The translations under genes and the position numbers were made by a program. Shown one piece after another: positions 9,280-18,501 of a DNA stretch of 64,000 bases. The stretch's first letter is position 1, and each line of letters starts with the position of its first letter. The notes under the pieces were generated by a model that saw nothing but the letters and a program-made list of their open reading frames with translations, ran no database searches and was not told where the DNA came from. The DNA is from Thermohalobaculum sp038534135 (GTDB taxonomy: Bacteria > Pseudomonadota > Alphaproteobacteria > Rhodobacterales > Rhodobacteraceae): positions 1 through 64,000 of the forward strand of contig JBCAXJ010000004.1 in NCBI GenBank assembly GCA_038534135.1, written 5' to 3'.

Positions 9280-10884
9280 ATGACACATGGCATGGTTTCA
9301 GCACCGCAACCTGAGGCGGTCGAGGCGGGGCTCGATATCCTCGCGGCCGGTGGCAACGTTGTTGACGCAGCTATTGGTGCAGGCCTCGTGCAGACCGCTG
9401 TGGATCCGCAGATGTGCGGAATTGCCGGGTTCGGCTCGTGCCATGTCCGATTGGCTGATGGCACCCATTCCATCATCGACTTTCACGGTCGTGCGCCCGC
9501 TGCTGTGACGCCTGACATGTGGCAGAATCTGATTGTCCGCGAATGTGACGATGGCTTCGGGTTTGTGTTGAAAGGCGAGGTCAACGAGATCGGCTACCAG
9601 TCGATGACCACGCCAATGACGCTGCGCGCCTTTGACGATATCCTGGCCAAATGGGGATCCAAGTCTCTGGCAGAGCTGATCCAGCCGGCGATTGAGTACT
9701 GCGAGGAAGGTTTTCAGGTCCGACCCCGTATGCACAATTTCTGGACAGCGCCCGCCAATGCTGGGCGTATCCCATCGTTGCGCAGGGTGACGGAGGACAC
9801 GGCGGCGAAACGGATCTACACGCGCGCCGATGGAACGGTCCTGCCGATCGGTGAGGTGCTGCGCAATCCGGATATGGGCGAGACCTATCGCCGGATCGCC
9901 GAGCATGGGGTGGACGACTTCTACTACGGTGAGATTGCCGAGCAGATCGCCGATGATATGGCGGCGCATGGCGGCCTGATCGGCATGGATGATCTTGCAG
10001 CGTGTTCGAGCACCGAAACCGAGCCATTGTGGATCAGCTATCGTGGCCACCGGATCGCGACGAACCAGCCACCGGGCGGCGGACTGATGATCGCCGTGAT
10101 GCTGAACATTCTCGAACGGTTCGATCTCGCGTCCCGGGGACACAACACGGCCGACTACATAGCGATCGTCGCCGAGGCGATGAAGATCGCGACCATCGAG
10201 AAGGACCGCTCGATAGGCGATCCGGCCTTTAGCAAGATACCGATCGGAAAGCTCTTGTCCGACGATTTTGCCGTCGAGGCCGCAGGACGCATCCGCAGAG
10301 GTGAGAAGGCGAATGTCGAACGTCTCAACTCAGGCGGCGAGTCGACCGAGACGACCCATATCTGTGTTGCGGATGACGCCGGGAACTGCGTGAGCATGAC
10401 CCACTCGTTGGGGTCCTCATCGGGTGTCATTACCGATGGGCTTGGCTTCATGTACAACAATTGCATGATGGTCTTCGATCCGCGGCCTGGTCGCACGGGG
10501 TCGCTGGCGCCCGGCAAAACCCGGTTCTCGGCAATGTCGCCAACCATTGTGTTCAAGGGGGACGAGCCGTTCCTGATGTTGGGTGCGCCGGGTGGCACGA
10601 CGATCACCATGGGGAACCTGCAGACGATCCTGAATGTCATCGACTTCGGCATGGACGCTCAGCAGGCGGTCTCAGCGCCTCGGTTCACCGCAACGTCAAA
10701 CATGATCGAGTTGACGAACCGGATCCTGAGATCGACCGAACGCGAACTGCGTGCGAAAGGGTATCCGACCAAGCGGCTGGCCTATAGCTATTACATGCCG
10801 ACGGTGCATGCGATCCGCATGGTAAACGGGAAACTGGATGGCGGCGCGGACCCGTCTGGGGACGGGATGGCGGCTTCGATTTGA
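9280..10884 (+). CDS. ggt: Gamma-glutamyltransferase family protein
   Basis: An N-terminal-nucleophile hydrolase of 534 residues. In this family the precursor self-cleaves before a threonine that becomes the nucleophile of the small subunit; here the candidate is T358 in ESTETTHICVADDAGN, followed by the family motifs SLGSSSGVIT, MSPTIVF and MLGAPGGTTI. Start ATG 9280 follows GGGAG at a good distance. No signal peptide is present, so the enzyme appears cytoplasmic, like YwrD-type GGTs and unlike E. coli Ggt. It could act on glutathione or on another gamma-glutamyl or acyl-amide compound. It stands alone between the sugar operon and the convergent capsule genes. Confidence 0.9.
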   Translation: MTHGMVSAPQPEAVEAGLDILAAGGNVVDAAIGAGLVQTAVDPQMCGIAGFGSCHVRLADGTHSIIDFHGRAPAAVTPDMWQNLIVRECDDGFGFVLKGEVNEIGYQSMTTPMTLRAFDDILAKWGSKSLAELIQPAIEYCEEGFQVRPRMHNFWTAPANAGRIPSLRRVTEDTAAKRIYTRADGTVLPIGEVLRNPDMGETYRRIAEHGVDDFYYGEIAEQIADDMAAHGGLIGMDDLAACSSTETEPLWISYRGHRIATNQPPGGGLMIAVMLNILERFDLASRGHNTADYIAIVAEAMKIATIEKDRSIGDPAFSKIPIGKLLSDDFAVEAAGRIRRGEKANVERLNSGGESTETTHICVADDAGNCVSMTHSLGSSSGVITDGLGFMYNNCMMVFDPRPGRTGSLAPGKTRFSAMSPTIVFKGDEPFLMLGAPGGTTITMGNLQTILNVIDFGMDAQQAVSAPRFTATSNMIELTNRILRSTERELRAKGYPTKRLAYSYYMPTVHAIRMVNGKLDGGADPSGDGMAASI

Positions 10885-10919
10885 CCCTGGTTTTCGCGCA
10901 ACGACCGGGCGAACGACGA

Positions 10920-12119
10920 TCAGGCGCGTTCACGAATGTTGGTCACCACCAGTATTATGATTGCCCAGAACGCGATCAGCAAGGCGGCTGTCGCCGTCAG
11001 CAAGACTGGACGGTCCGGGTATTCAGCCTCCTCCGAGAGTGTCGGCTCGATGTGAACCGCCAGATACCGGTGCTGGCGACGAGCCTCTGCCTGAGCTTGC
11101 TCATATGTCGTCAGTGCAAGGGTATAGGCCTGTTCGGCGAACTCGCGGTCAACTAGAAGCTCTTCGTAGTCACCAACCACCTTGGAAAGCGACCGGGACA
11201 GGCCGTTGTCGGTGGCGTCCCCTGAGCCGAGCCGCGTACGCTCCTGCGAAATGCGATCTTGAAGTGTGGCAATCTTGCGCTGCAACGTGCGCAAGCGGGG
11301 AGCGTCAGGTGCGAGGACATCTGACAGGGAGTCCAGCCGAACCTGCGCGTGCGCCAACTCACTCTCGAGTGAGGTGACCAGTCCGAGTGCTGCCTGTGCG
11401 TTTTGGGTTGGATCCACGTCCTGTTCGGCTTCGCGGAACGCGCGCAGGTCCGCCCTGATCTGACGCAGGCGAGTCTGAGCAGCCGAGAGATCCTCTGACG
11501 CATGGCTGACCGCATCGGCTCGTGCGGTTTCCGAGAGCTGGTTCACCAGATCGCTGCTGGCATCGAGGATAACCTGTGCGATGGCGCGTGCATCTTCGGC
11601 CCGGTGGGCGCGCGCCTCGACGGTCAAGATGCCGGAAGCGCTGTCGATCGAGATATCGACCATTCTGCGCCAATGGTGCAGCCGGTCCTCGATCAACTTG
11701 GCCTCGCCCAGAGCGTAGAGCCAATCGGCCGGAGCCCGATTGTAAATCTCCTCCAGGGGCAGCTTGGCCTCAGCCCACCTGAGCATCGGCTGCGACCGGA
11801 TGTAATCGTACAGGATCTGGCCATCTGTCGCCGCGGACGACGCGCCAAGCTGCGTGACCGCACCGAAGATTTCCACGGGTGCGGTCATGTCGTTCGAGCG
11901 GATAGAGAACGCCGTGCGCGATGCAAAACGATCTTCGGCGATCTCGAACAGATAGGCAGCGATCAGAACGAACGGGATGACTACTAAACATGTGCAGGTG
12001 ACCAGCCCAAACCATGGGATGCCTGCGCGGCGGACAGGACGGGTTGCCAGTGCTGCCGGGTGGCCAATTATGTTTGTTGCGCGCGGCACCGGTTCTTCAG
12101 CTGGAAGCACAAGTGACAT
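10920..12119 (-). CDS. kpsE: Capsule polysaccharide export inner-membrane protein (KpsE/CtrB-like)
   Basis: A 399-residue Wzz/KpsE-type polysaccharide co-polymerase. A transmembrane segment near residues 37-56 (FGLVTCTCLVVIPFVLIAAY) is followed by a long periplasmic part rich in predicted coiled coil (residues about 175-340, for example EDLSAAQTRLRQIRADLRAF), and a second membrane segment lies near the C-terminus (LLTATAALLIAFWAIIILVV). This is the topology of KpsE, BexC and CtrB, which bridge the ABC exporter to an outer-membrane channel. Its start directly abuts the kpsT stop (12119/12120), so it is the last gene of kpsM-kpsT-kpsE. No outer-membrane KpsD/Wza gene is in the window. Confidence 0.87.
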   Translation of the reverse strand: MSLVLPAEEPVPRATNIIGHPAALATRPVRRAGIPWFGLVTCTCLVVIPFVLIAAYLFEIAEDRFASRTAFSIRSNDMTAPVEIFGAVTQLGASSAATDGQILYDYIRSQPMLRWAEAKLPLEEIYNRAPADWLYALGEAKLIEDRLHHWRRMVDISIDSASGILTVEARAHRAEDARAIAQVILDASSDLVNQLSETARADAVSHASEDLSAAQTRLRQIRADLRAFREAEQDVDPTQNAQAALGLVTSLESELAHAQVRLDSLSDVLAPDAPRLRTLQRKIATLQDRISQERTRLGSGDATDNGLSRSLSKVVGDYEELLVDREFAEQAYTLALTTYEQAQAEARRQHRYLAVHIEPTLSEEAEYPDRPVLLTATAALLIAFWAIIILVVTNIRERA

Positions 12120-12794
12120 CTATGCCTCCTCTGCGGGCTGTAGCCCCAGCACCGTGTCAAGGTGATCAAGGCCGTCCTCTAGATTTGGGAACCAGAAGAC
12201 TTGCCCCTTCTCGAGCAGTAGTGCTGCCTGGCAAAACTCGCGCAGCATCTGACGGTTGTGTGAAACCATCAGCAAACGGGCTGACCGCAGGCGTTGATGG
12301 AAACTGCGTTGGCACTTGCGGCGGAAGGCATCGTCGCCGACCCCGATGATCTCGTCGACCAGATACATGTCGAAATCGATTCCGATGCTTGCGGCGAAGG
12401 CCAGGCGCGCGCGCATGCCGGTCGAATATGTCTCGACGCGCTGCCAGTATGCCGAGCCCAACTCCGCATAACTCTCGACAAATGTGCTGAGCGATTGAGG
12501 GTCCAACCCATGAATCCGCGCGACGAAGCGAACGTTCTGAGCGCCCGTCAATGCCGGGTGAAATCCGCCAGCGAAGCCCATCGGCCACGAGACCGAACCC
12601 GTGCGTTCGACAAACCCGCTATCGGGTGCCAAGCTTCCGGCGATCAGGCGCAAGAGGGTGGATTTCCCCGCCCCGTTCCGTCCCAGCACCGCGATACCGG
12701 GGTGATCGGGCAATATGAATGACACATCCCTCAGGATCTGCACTGCCCCCCCAACCCGCCGGAAGGATTTCGACAGGGCACAGAGCCGGATCAA
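12120..12794 (-). CDS. kpsT: Capsule polysaccharide ABC exporter ATPase (KpsT-like)
   Basis: A 224-residue ATPase with Walker A GRNGAGKST near residue 39, the short signature region ETYSTGMRARLAFAASIGID, Walker B MYLVDEIIGVGD, and the H-loop MVSHNRQ. The YSTGMRARL signature in place of LSGGQ is typical of KpsT/CtrD/Wzt-class polysaccharide exporters. The stop of kpsM overlaps its start by 4 bp, and its own stop abuts kpsE. It energises export of a capsule or lipid-linked polysaccharide across the inner membrane. Confidence 0.93.
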   Translation of the reverse strand: MIRLCALSKSFRRVGGAVQILRDVSFILPDHPGIAVLGRNGAGKSTLLRLIAGSLAPDSGFVERTGSVSWPMGFAGGFHPALTGAQNVRFVARIHGLDPQSLSTFVESYAELGSAYWQRVETYSTGMRARLAFAASIGIDFDMYLVDEIIGVGDDAFRRKCQRSFHQRLRSARLLMVSHNRQMLREFCQAALLLEKGQVFWFPNLEDGLDHLDTVLGLQPAEEA

Positions 12795-13588
12795 GGCAGA
12801 ACGATCCGGGCCCGTGCCATTCGCAAACTGACCAGCCCGATCACGATCAGGCTCAGCGCGACGGCGAATGGAAAGAGAGGCACCAGGTGCCCGCCGTCAT
12901 AAACTGGATACACTCCGCCGCGCAGCAATCCGACAACGTGAACGACCGGGTTGAACCAGAGAACATCCTGCGCTTCGCGCGGCAGAGACTCGAAACTGTA
13001 GAAGACGCAGCTGACCAGCAGCAATGGTCGCGAGATTACGCCCCAGGCAACTTCCCAGCCGCGCGAGATCGCGAAGGCCCACGCGTTCACCGAACCGATG
13101 CCCAGTCCCAGAAGTGCCGCAAGCGTGAATGCGAGCAACAAGTCAGGCGCGCGCGGACGGAAGGGCTCACCGCTGGCAATGAAGATCACGCCAAGGATCA
13201 AACCTGCGACAGCGATCGCCGTTAGCAATTGCAGGATGAACCTCGCCAGGATGGTATCGAGGGCCGTGACAGATGGAAAACTCAGAAGCGGACGGTTCAC
13301 GTGGATCGATCGTGAGCAGACATTGGAGATGTCGAGCACCCAGTGAAATCCAAGATAGCCGGTCGCATAGAACAGCGCGAAGCTTTTACCATATGGCGGG
13401 GCGTGCGCGATCTGTTCGAACAAGAGTGTGAGTAGCAGAATGACACCCGCGGGTTCCAGCACCGCCCACACGTAGCCCAGTGCTGATCGTCCATAGCGTG
13501 TGATCATCTCTCGGACGATCAACGCATGCAGCACGCGCAAGTGGCGAATGTGCGCTGCGTTCGACTGGTGCATCGCAAGGTCCTTCAA
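12791..13588 (-). CDS. kpsM: Capsule polysaccharide ABC exporter permease (KpsM-like)
   Basis: A 265-residue ABC-2-type permease with about six hydrophobic helices, starting from LHALIVREMITRYGRSALGYVWAVLEP, the amphipathic connecting helix typical of KpsM/Wzm proteins. It is the first gene of kpsM-kpsT-kpsE and overlaps kpsT by 4 bp. An alternative start at a downstream methionine (MHQSNAAH) would shorten it by five residues. It diverges from a glycosyltransferase gene across 127 bp that probably hold both promoters. Confidence 0.9.
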   Translation of the reverse strand: MKDLAMHQSNAAHIRHLRVLHALIVREMITRYGRSALGYVWAVLEPAGVILLLTLLFEQIAHAPPYGKSFALFYATGYLGFHWVLDISNVCSRSIHVNRPLLSFPSVTALDTILARFILQLLTAIAVAGLILGVIFIASGEPFRPRAPDLLLAFTLAALLGLGIGSVNAWAFAISRGWEVAWGVISRPLLLVSCVFYSFESLPREAQDVLWFNPVVHVVGLLRGGVYPVYDGGHLVPLFPFAVALSLIVIGLVSLRMARARIVLP

Positions 13589-13715
13589 ACCGATGATGCC
13601 GTTAACTCAGCATTAAGCGGTAAATTCGAGGTTAAGCACGTTGACGGGTGCAATCGGCGCGAGCGCGTGCGGGTGCGGTGCAACGAAGCTGGATCGAGTG
13701 AGATGGAGGCGGCGA

Positions 13716-14717
13716 ATGATCGACAATCTGTTGTCACGATTGCTCAGTGCGCCAGACTCGCCGTCTGCGGATCTTTACTTTCGGAATGCATGTGGTGACT
13801 TCCTCGACACCCAGGTGCAACAGATCGCTCCAACCGTTTTCCTGTCGAGCGAGGCCTGTCTGGTGGTGCGTCACGCGATGCGGTCGGGCCCGCTTCCGAT
13901 GCGAAAACGCCTGATCTACTTGCTTGACGACGACGTCGAGGCTGGCGTTGAAGACATGAGTCTGCCGTTTCTTTATCGTCAGAAACTGCGGATGGTCGAA
14001 CAGCCCGCGGGACGGAACCTTCTTCCGCGCGCGGACATCGCGGTGGTTTCTTCGCCTTTCTTGGAGCAAGCGTTGTCACCGCACGTCCGGACGCATCGTC
14101 TTATGCCCTACTGGTCAGAAGGCTTCGCGCCTGTGGATCACTTCGATCGTGCGCTCCTGCCTGGGGGACGCTTTGACATTGCTTATCTTGGCAGCTTCGC
14201 GCACCGCAACGATCTGAAGTTTTTATGGCCGGTGTTCGCAAACCTGCTCGCGCGCTTTGACCAAGTGCACGTTCATCTCCCACAGCGCCATGCGCTTCCG
14301 CACGGTTTCGAACTCCATCCGAGGGTGCATCGCATCAACGGGGCGGGATGGACGGAGTATCGGGCGGGCCTATCGGACCGACGGTTCCATGTTGCGCTTT
14401 ATCCGCTTCTCGATACGCCGTTCAATCAAGCGCGCTCGCCCAACAAACTCATAGAACATGCGGTGGTTGGTGCCGCACCACTCTATTCGGCGACCTGGTG
14501 CGAAGCAGAGCGCATCGAGCACGGCGTCTCTGGCTTGTGCTTGCCGAACGCGCCGCACGCATGGATCGATGCAATCGCAGCCTTGATCCACAGACCGGAT
14601 CGCGCCCGCCAACTCGCTGAAGGGGCACAAACCGTCGCATCCCGGTTGAACGACCGCGAGCCCCAACGCGCACTCTGGCGCGAGCTGCTTGGTATCCGGG
14701 AGCGATCGGTTGCCTGA
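13716..14717 (+). CDS. Glycosyltransferase-like protein (GT-B fold)
   Basis: A 333-residue protein. ATG 13716 is preferred over longer options because GGAGG lies 6 bp upstream; an in-frame extension to 13641 has an unlikely Cys/Gly-rich sequence. The C-terminal half looks like a GT-B glycosyltransferase donor domain: FDIAYLGSFAHRNDLKFLWPVF, then PNKLIEHAVVGAAPLYS and the tail DAIAALIHRPDRARQLAEGA. The N-terminal half (VFLSSEACLVVRHAMRSG, RLIYLLDDDVEAG) is not one I can assign. Its position opposite kpsMTE suggests a role in building the exported polysaccharide; no sugar specificity can be read. Confidence 0.72.
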   Translation: MIDNLLSRLLSAPDSPSADLYFRNACGDFLDTQVQQIAPTVFLSSEACLVVRHAMRSGPLPMRKRLIYLLDDDVEAGVEDMSLPFLYRQKLRMVEQPAGRNLLPRADIAVVSSPFLEQALSPHVRTHRLMPYWSEGFAPVDHFDRALLPGGRFDIAYLGSFAHRNDLKFLWPVFANLLARFDQVHVHLPQRHALPHGFELHPRVHRINGAGWTEYRAGLSDRRFHVALYPLLDTPFNQARSPNKLIEHAVVGAAPLYSATWCEAERIEHGVSGLCLPNAPHAWIDAIAALIHRPDRARQLAEGAQTVASRLNDREPQRALWRELLGIRERSVA

Positions 14718-17253
14718 TGTCCCGCGACGCAGTCTGATCAATGGACGGGCGTTCGGCACCTTCCGGTTCCCGGTTTGGATTTCGTGGCGTGCGCAACGGG
14801 TGTGTTCGTTCCTGATCAAGACGGCCTCATGTCTTGCCATAGAAGCCGTCTCTAGGATCCGCTTTCTCCATGTTCTTCCGCGTGCGCTTGTGATCCCGTT
14901 TGAACGGGCGCTCATGCGACAGCGTGCAAAGACGTTGTTCGATGCCGAGCACTATCTCGACGTGAATGGCGACGTTCGGAACGCAAACTGTGATCCTCTG
15001 CGCCACTACTTGCTCTATGGTTGGCGCGAAGGACGCAATCCCAACATGCGATTCGATGAACTGTATTATCGCTCTGAAGCAGGCTTGGCGCCGACGGTAC
15101 CGGTAAGCGGCCTGGGGCATTTCATGGCACTCGGGGAGCAGGCCGATCTCTCCCCGTGTCCTGGGGTATCGCTCTCGGACTGGTCCCGGACACACCCGGG
15201 AATCGGGATTGCACGCTCGAACACGTTCGATGACATGCTTGCGAAGGAAGCAGCGGTCCGGAGACATGTCCCCAACATCGAAACATCTCGGAGACAGCTC
15301 GCGGCCTGTGAGCCGATCCGCCCAGAGCATGTTGCAGTTGACGTCATCATGCCCGTCTTTTGTGGCCATGCAGAGACCCTGAACGCGCTGTGTTACGTGC
15401 TGACGGCGACGTGCCGGACCTCGTGGCGCGTTGTCGTGATCGATGATCAGATTCCGGATCTGGCGCTTAAAGCCGACATCAGAGGCTTGGCGCAGCGCGG
15501 TCTGATCGATCTGACCGAGCAGCCGAGCAACCAGGGATTCGTGGCCGCAATCAATCGCGGGATGGCGCAGAACCCGGATCGTGATGTCGTCTGGCTGAAT
15601 GCGGATACCGAGGTCTACGATGGCTGGCTGGATCGCCTTCGCGCCGCCGCCTACAGCGCGCCCAAGGTCGCGACGGTGACTCCGCTCAGCAACAATGCCA
15701 CGCTGTGCTCCTATCCGCGGATTGACACCAACAACGCGATGGATCTCGAACTGCCGTGGCGACAAGTCGACCGGATCGCGGCGAAGGAGAACGCTGGGAA
15801 AAGTGTAGATGCGCCCACATCGGTGGGGTTCGCGACGTATGTGCGGCGCGATGCGATCGAAGAGATCGGCGCACTGGACGAGGCGTCTTTCGGGCGTGGC
15901 TACGGCGAAGAGAACGATTTTTCGCAAAGAGCGATCAAGGCTGGCTGGCGGAACCTGTTGGCGGCCGACACTCTGGTGCGCCACTTCGGCGGTGTTTCGT
16001 TCGGTTCGGAGAAGTCGGCCAGGATCGCTTCGGCCTTGGCTGTTCTGGATCGAAAGTACCCAAGTTACCGCGCTGACGTTCAGAGGTTTCTGTCAGCAGA
16101 CCCTCTGCGCGCGGCCCGTCATTCGATCGATTTCGCTCGCTTGATGGCACTGAGACGCAAAAAGAACGTTCTGATCGTCACGCACACGCTCGGCGGAGGT
16201 ACGAAGCAGCATGTCGAAAGCGAGGTATCGCGCCTAAGTGCGGATGGCACTTCGGTCTTCCTGCTCACAGGCAGTCCCGGGCGTGCCCAAAAAGTTCGCC
16301 TGAGTCATCCGAGAGCCGGCGCACTTCCATCGCTTGAGGATCTGGACCTGGATGAAGACGCGCTTTGGACAATTCTGGACGCACTGGCGCTCGATCACGT
16401 TCAGATCCATCACTTGATAGACTTCAGTGAAGACGCGCCGAGCGTGTTTCGACGGCGTCTCGTCGCTTTGAGGTTGCCATGGTCCTTTACGGTCCATGAC
16501 TATTTCTCGGTCTGCCCGCGCATCAACATGGTCGATCTTGGCGGCATGTATTGTGGCGAACCGGATGTCGCTGGGTGTCGACGTTGTCTTCTACGCCGGG
16601 GATCGCCCAAAGGCAGACCGGACATCGCATCCTGGCGGAGCCGTTATCACGCTCTGCTCTCTGACGCACGGCGTGTCGTTGTGCCTGACCGAGACGTGGC
16701 GGTCCGCATTGGGTCTTACTTCCCGGATCTTGAAAACATCTCGGTCATCCCGCATGAACCTCGCCACGTTGTTGCGCCGCGTCGCCGGAGCCCGCGTCGG
16801 GGTCCGCTGCGCGTTGCGGTTATCGGCGCCATCGGCCCGATCAAGGGGGTCGACGTTGTCATGGCCACCGCGCTTCGCGCTAGGCGAGAGGCCGATGGGC
16901 CGCGCTTCACGGTCGTCGGTTACACGCACAACGACACGGCCGCCAAAGCCTGCGGGATCTCGGTCACCGGGTCTTACGACAATGCCGAAGTCGATTTTCT
17001 GTTGGAGAAAGTCGACCCGGACGTGATCTGGATCCCTTCGATTTGGCCCGAGACGTATTGCTACACGCTGTCTATCGCATTGAGGTCCGGCCTTCCGATC
17101 GTCGGCTTCGAGATCGGGGCAGTCGCGACGAGGCTGAGTGCCGCCGGACGTGGGCATCTCGTGCCTCTCGCCTATGCGAAGCGGCCCGACCGGCTTATCG
17201 AGGCTTTCAGGTTAGCTGCAGAGCCAGAGGTCGCAGCCAAAGCGGTCGCATGA
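14710..17253 (+). CDS. Large two-domain glycosyltransferase (GT2 plus GT4-like)
   Basis: About 847 residues. After an unassigned N-terminal region holding a hydrophobic patch and the segments LFDAEHYLDVNGDV and HYLLYGWREGRNP (common in rhamnan/capsule transferases), a family 2 domain begins near residue 205 with VDVIMPVFCGHAETL; its DXD motif is NADTEV and its acceptor region RGYGEENDFSQRA. A second, family-4-like domain starts near 485 with NVLIVTHTLGGGTKQHVESE and ends with WPETYCYTLSIALRSGLPIV. The start is uncertain: TTG 14710 has GGGAG 7 bp upstream, TTG 14689 is also possible, and no good ATG exists near. It overlaps the preceding gene by 8 bp. Confidence 0.82.
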   Translation: MPDVPRRSLINGRAFGTFRFPVWISWRAQRVCSFLIKTASCLAIEAVSRIRFLHVLPRALVIPFERALMRQRAKTLFDAEHYLDVNGDVRNANCDPLRHYLLYGWREGRNPNMRFDELYYRSEAGLAPTVPVSGLGHFMALGEQADLSPCPGVSLSDWSRTHPGIGIARSNTFDDMLAKEAAVRRHVPNIETSRRQLAACEPIRPEHVAVDVIMPVFCGHAETLNALCYVLTATCRTSWRVVVIDDQIPDLALKADIRGLAQRGLIDLTEQPSNQGFVAAINRGMAQNPDRDVVWLNADTEVYDGWLDRLRAAAYSAPKVATVTPLSNNATLCSYPRIDTNNAMDLELPWRQVDRIAAKENAGKSVDAPTSVGFATYVRRDAIEEIGALDEASFGRGYGEENDFSQRAIKAGWRNLLAADTLVRHFGGVSFGSEKSARIASALAVLDRKYPSYRADVQRFLSADPLRAARHSIDFARLMALRRKKNVLIVTHTLGGGTKQHVESEVSRLSADGTSVFLLTGSPGRAQKVRLSHPRAGALPSLEDLDLDEDALWTILDALALDHVQIHHLIDFSEDAPSVFRRRLVALRLPWSFTVHDYFSVCPRINMVDLGGMYCGEPDVAGCRRCLLRRGSPKGRPDIASWRSRYHALLSDARRVVVPDRDVAVRIGSYFPDLENISVIPHEPRHVVAPRRRSPRRGPLRVAVIGAIGPIKGVDVVMATALRARREADGPRFTVVGYTHNDTAAKACGISVTGSYDNAEVDFLLEKVDPDVIWIPSIWPETYCYTLSIALRSGLPIVGFEIGAVATRLSAAGRGHLVPLAYAKRPDRLIEAFRLAAEPEVAAKAVA

Positions 17254-17257
17254 TCTG

Positions 17258-18151
17258 TCAGGCGGGCTCTAGTGTCCGTCCCGGCGCACATTCATGAGTC
17301 ATGTCGACTGTCGGTAGTCGAACACACGGCAACGTTTCGAACGGCGCTATGATCTCACGCACGATACGTGCCCGGCGGTCGGCACTGATCTCGAGAAATC
17401 CGTCGGGCGCGGGATAGGGCGACGCGCCGCCGGTCATGAGCCGCGTGATCTCCGCATCCCGTTCGGGGGTCGACATGCGTCGCCTGAGTTGGCCGATCCT
17501 GTGTAGCGCTGCGGGCTCGATGCTGGAGTTCGCAGGGTCGGGCGCATCGATTTCCAACTGAAGTCCGGCAAACTCTTCGAAGACCGAAAGTGCGCTCCCG
17601 AGATCGCCACGATCAGGCAGACGGTAGTGCTTTATGGTCCCTTCGGGTGCGAGCGACGTCCACAAACCAATGCGTCCGGCCACATCGACCGCCTTGTTTC
17701 GAAGAACCTGATCCACGAAAGCGTTCAAATCATCAAGCTGGCCCGGGCCTTCGACGGCTTTGACGTATTGATTGAACAGCGATCGGATCCAACCGAACAC
17801 TTCGCGGGAAAAGACCACGAACTCGAAGCACGTGGTCGCGTCGGATAGATCTTTCACAAATCTTGCGGCGGCTTCACGTCGATAAAGTGACAGGTACTCA
17901 GACGAGATGACTAGCCGCTGACAACTGCGGTTGCGTGCTTCTCGGACGATCTGTGCGATGGAGCGTGGTTCAATCTCGCGAACGTCTGGTCCGAAGCCGT
18001 AATGTCTTGAAACACCGTACTGGCAATCGTGGCCATCCTGCTCGGGGTACCATGTGTCTGCGGCCAGCAGGATCGGGCGAGCCTGAGCAAGCGCCTTCTG
18101 GATGAAAGTCGACGCGCATTTGTTGAGACCCAGATGGACCAGAACGTGCAT
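17258..18151 (-). CDS. Sulfotransferase-like protein
   Basis: A 297-residue protein opening with VHLGLNKCASTFIQKAL, which matches the 5'-phosphosulfate-binding loop of PAPS-dependent sulfotransferases (HxGxxKtgsT.iQ). A second matching region is RLVISSEYLSLY near residue 80, and FVVFSREVFGWIRSLFNQYVK near 112 resembles the 3'-phosphate-binding part. It converges on the large glycosyltransferase gene with only 4 bp between the stops. A role in decorating the exported polysaccharide is plausible from position alone. The fold call is fair; the acceptor is unknown. Confidence 0.6.
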   Translation of the reverse strand: MHVLVHLGLNKCASTFIQKALAQARPILLAADTWYPEQDGHDCQYGVSRHYGFGPDVREIEPRSIAQIVREARNRSCQRLVISSEYLSLYRREAAARFVKDLSDATTCFEFVVFSREVFGWIRSLFNQYVKAVEGPGQLDDLNAFVDQVLRNKAVDVAGRIGLWTSLAPEGTIKHYRLPDRGDLGSALSVFEEFAGLQLEIDAPDPANSSIEPAALHRIGQLRRRMSTPERDAEITRLMTGGASPYPAPDGFLEISADRRARIVREIIAPFETLPCVRLPTVDMTHECAPGRTLEPA

Positions 18152-18224
18152 GTTCCCCAGCCTTCGTCCGCCGCGAGCGCTGACAAAATGCTGCGAGGAT
18201 GGCTAACGCACGATTAACGAAGGC

Positions 18225-18491
18225 TCAGCTCAAGGCTTCCATTGCGATGGCGAGCGCAATGTCTTTGTCCGAAAGGCCGCCTGTATCGTGCGTGGTCAGC
18301 CGCACCTCGACACGATTGTAGACATTCGACCACTCGGGATGATGATCGGCGGCCTCGGCCTCGAATCCGGCTCGCACCATCCACGCCATCGCGGCGCGGA
18401 AGTTCTTGAACTTGAAGGTCTTCTCAATGGCCTTGCCATCGGAGGACGCGGTCCATCCCGCGGCTTTCAGTTCTTCGGTGATCCCAGCCAT
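18225..18491 (-). CDS. phhB: Pterin-4a-carbinolamine dehydratase
   Basis: An 88-residue protein starting at ATG 18491; the frame is open much further upstream but the homology starts here. The active-site signature DHHPEW is at residues 49-54, followed by NVYNRVEVRLTTHDTGGLSDKD, as in PCD/DCoH. It dehydrates 4a-hydroxytetrahydropterin formed by aromatic amino acid hydroxylases; none of these is in the window. Its start lies 10 bp downstream of the M48 protease stop on the same strand, so the two are probably cotranscribed. Confidence 0.93.
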   Translation of the reverse strand: MAGITEELKAAGWTASSDGKAIEKTFKFKNFRAAMAWMVRAGFEAEAADHHPEWSNVYNRVEVRLTTHDTGGLSDKDIALAIAMEALS

Positions 18492-18501
18492 CGATCTCTC
18501 C

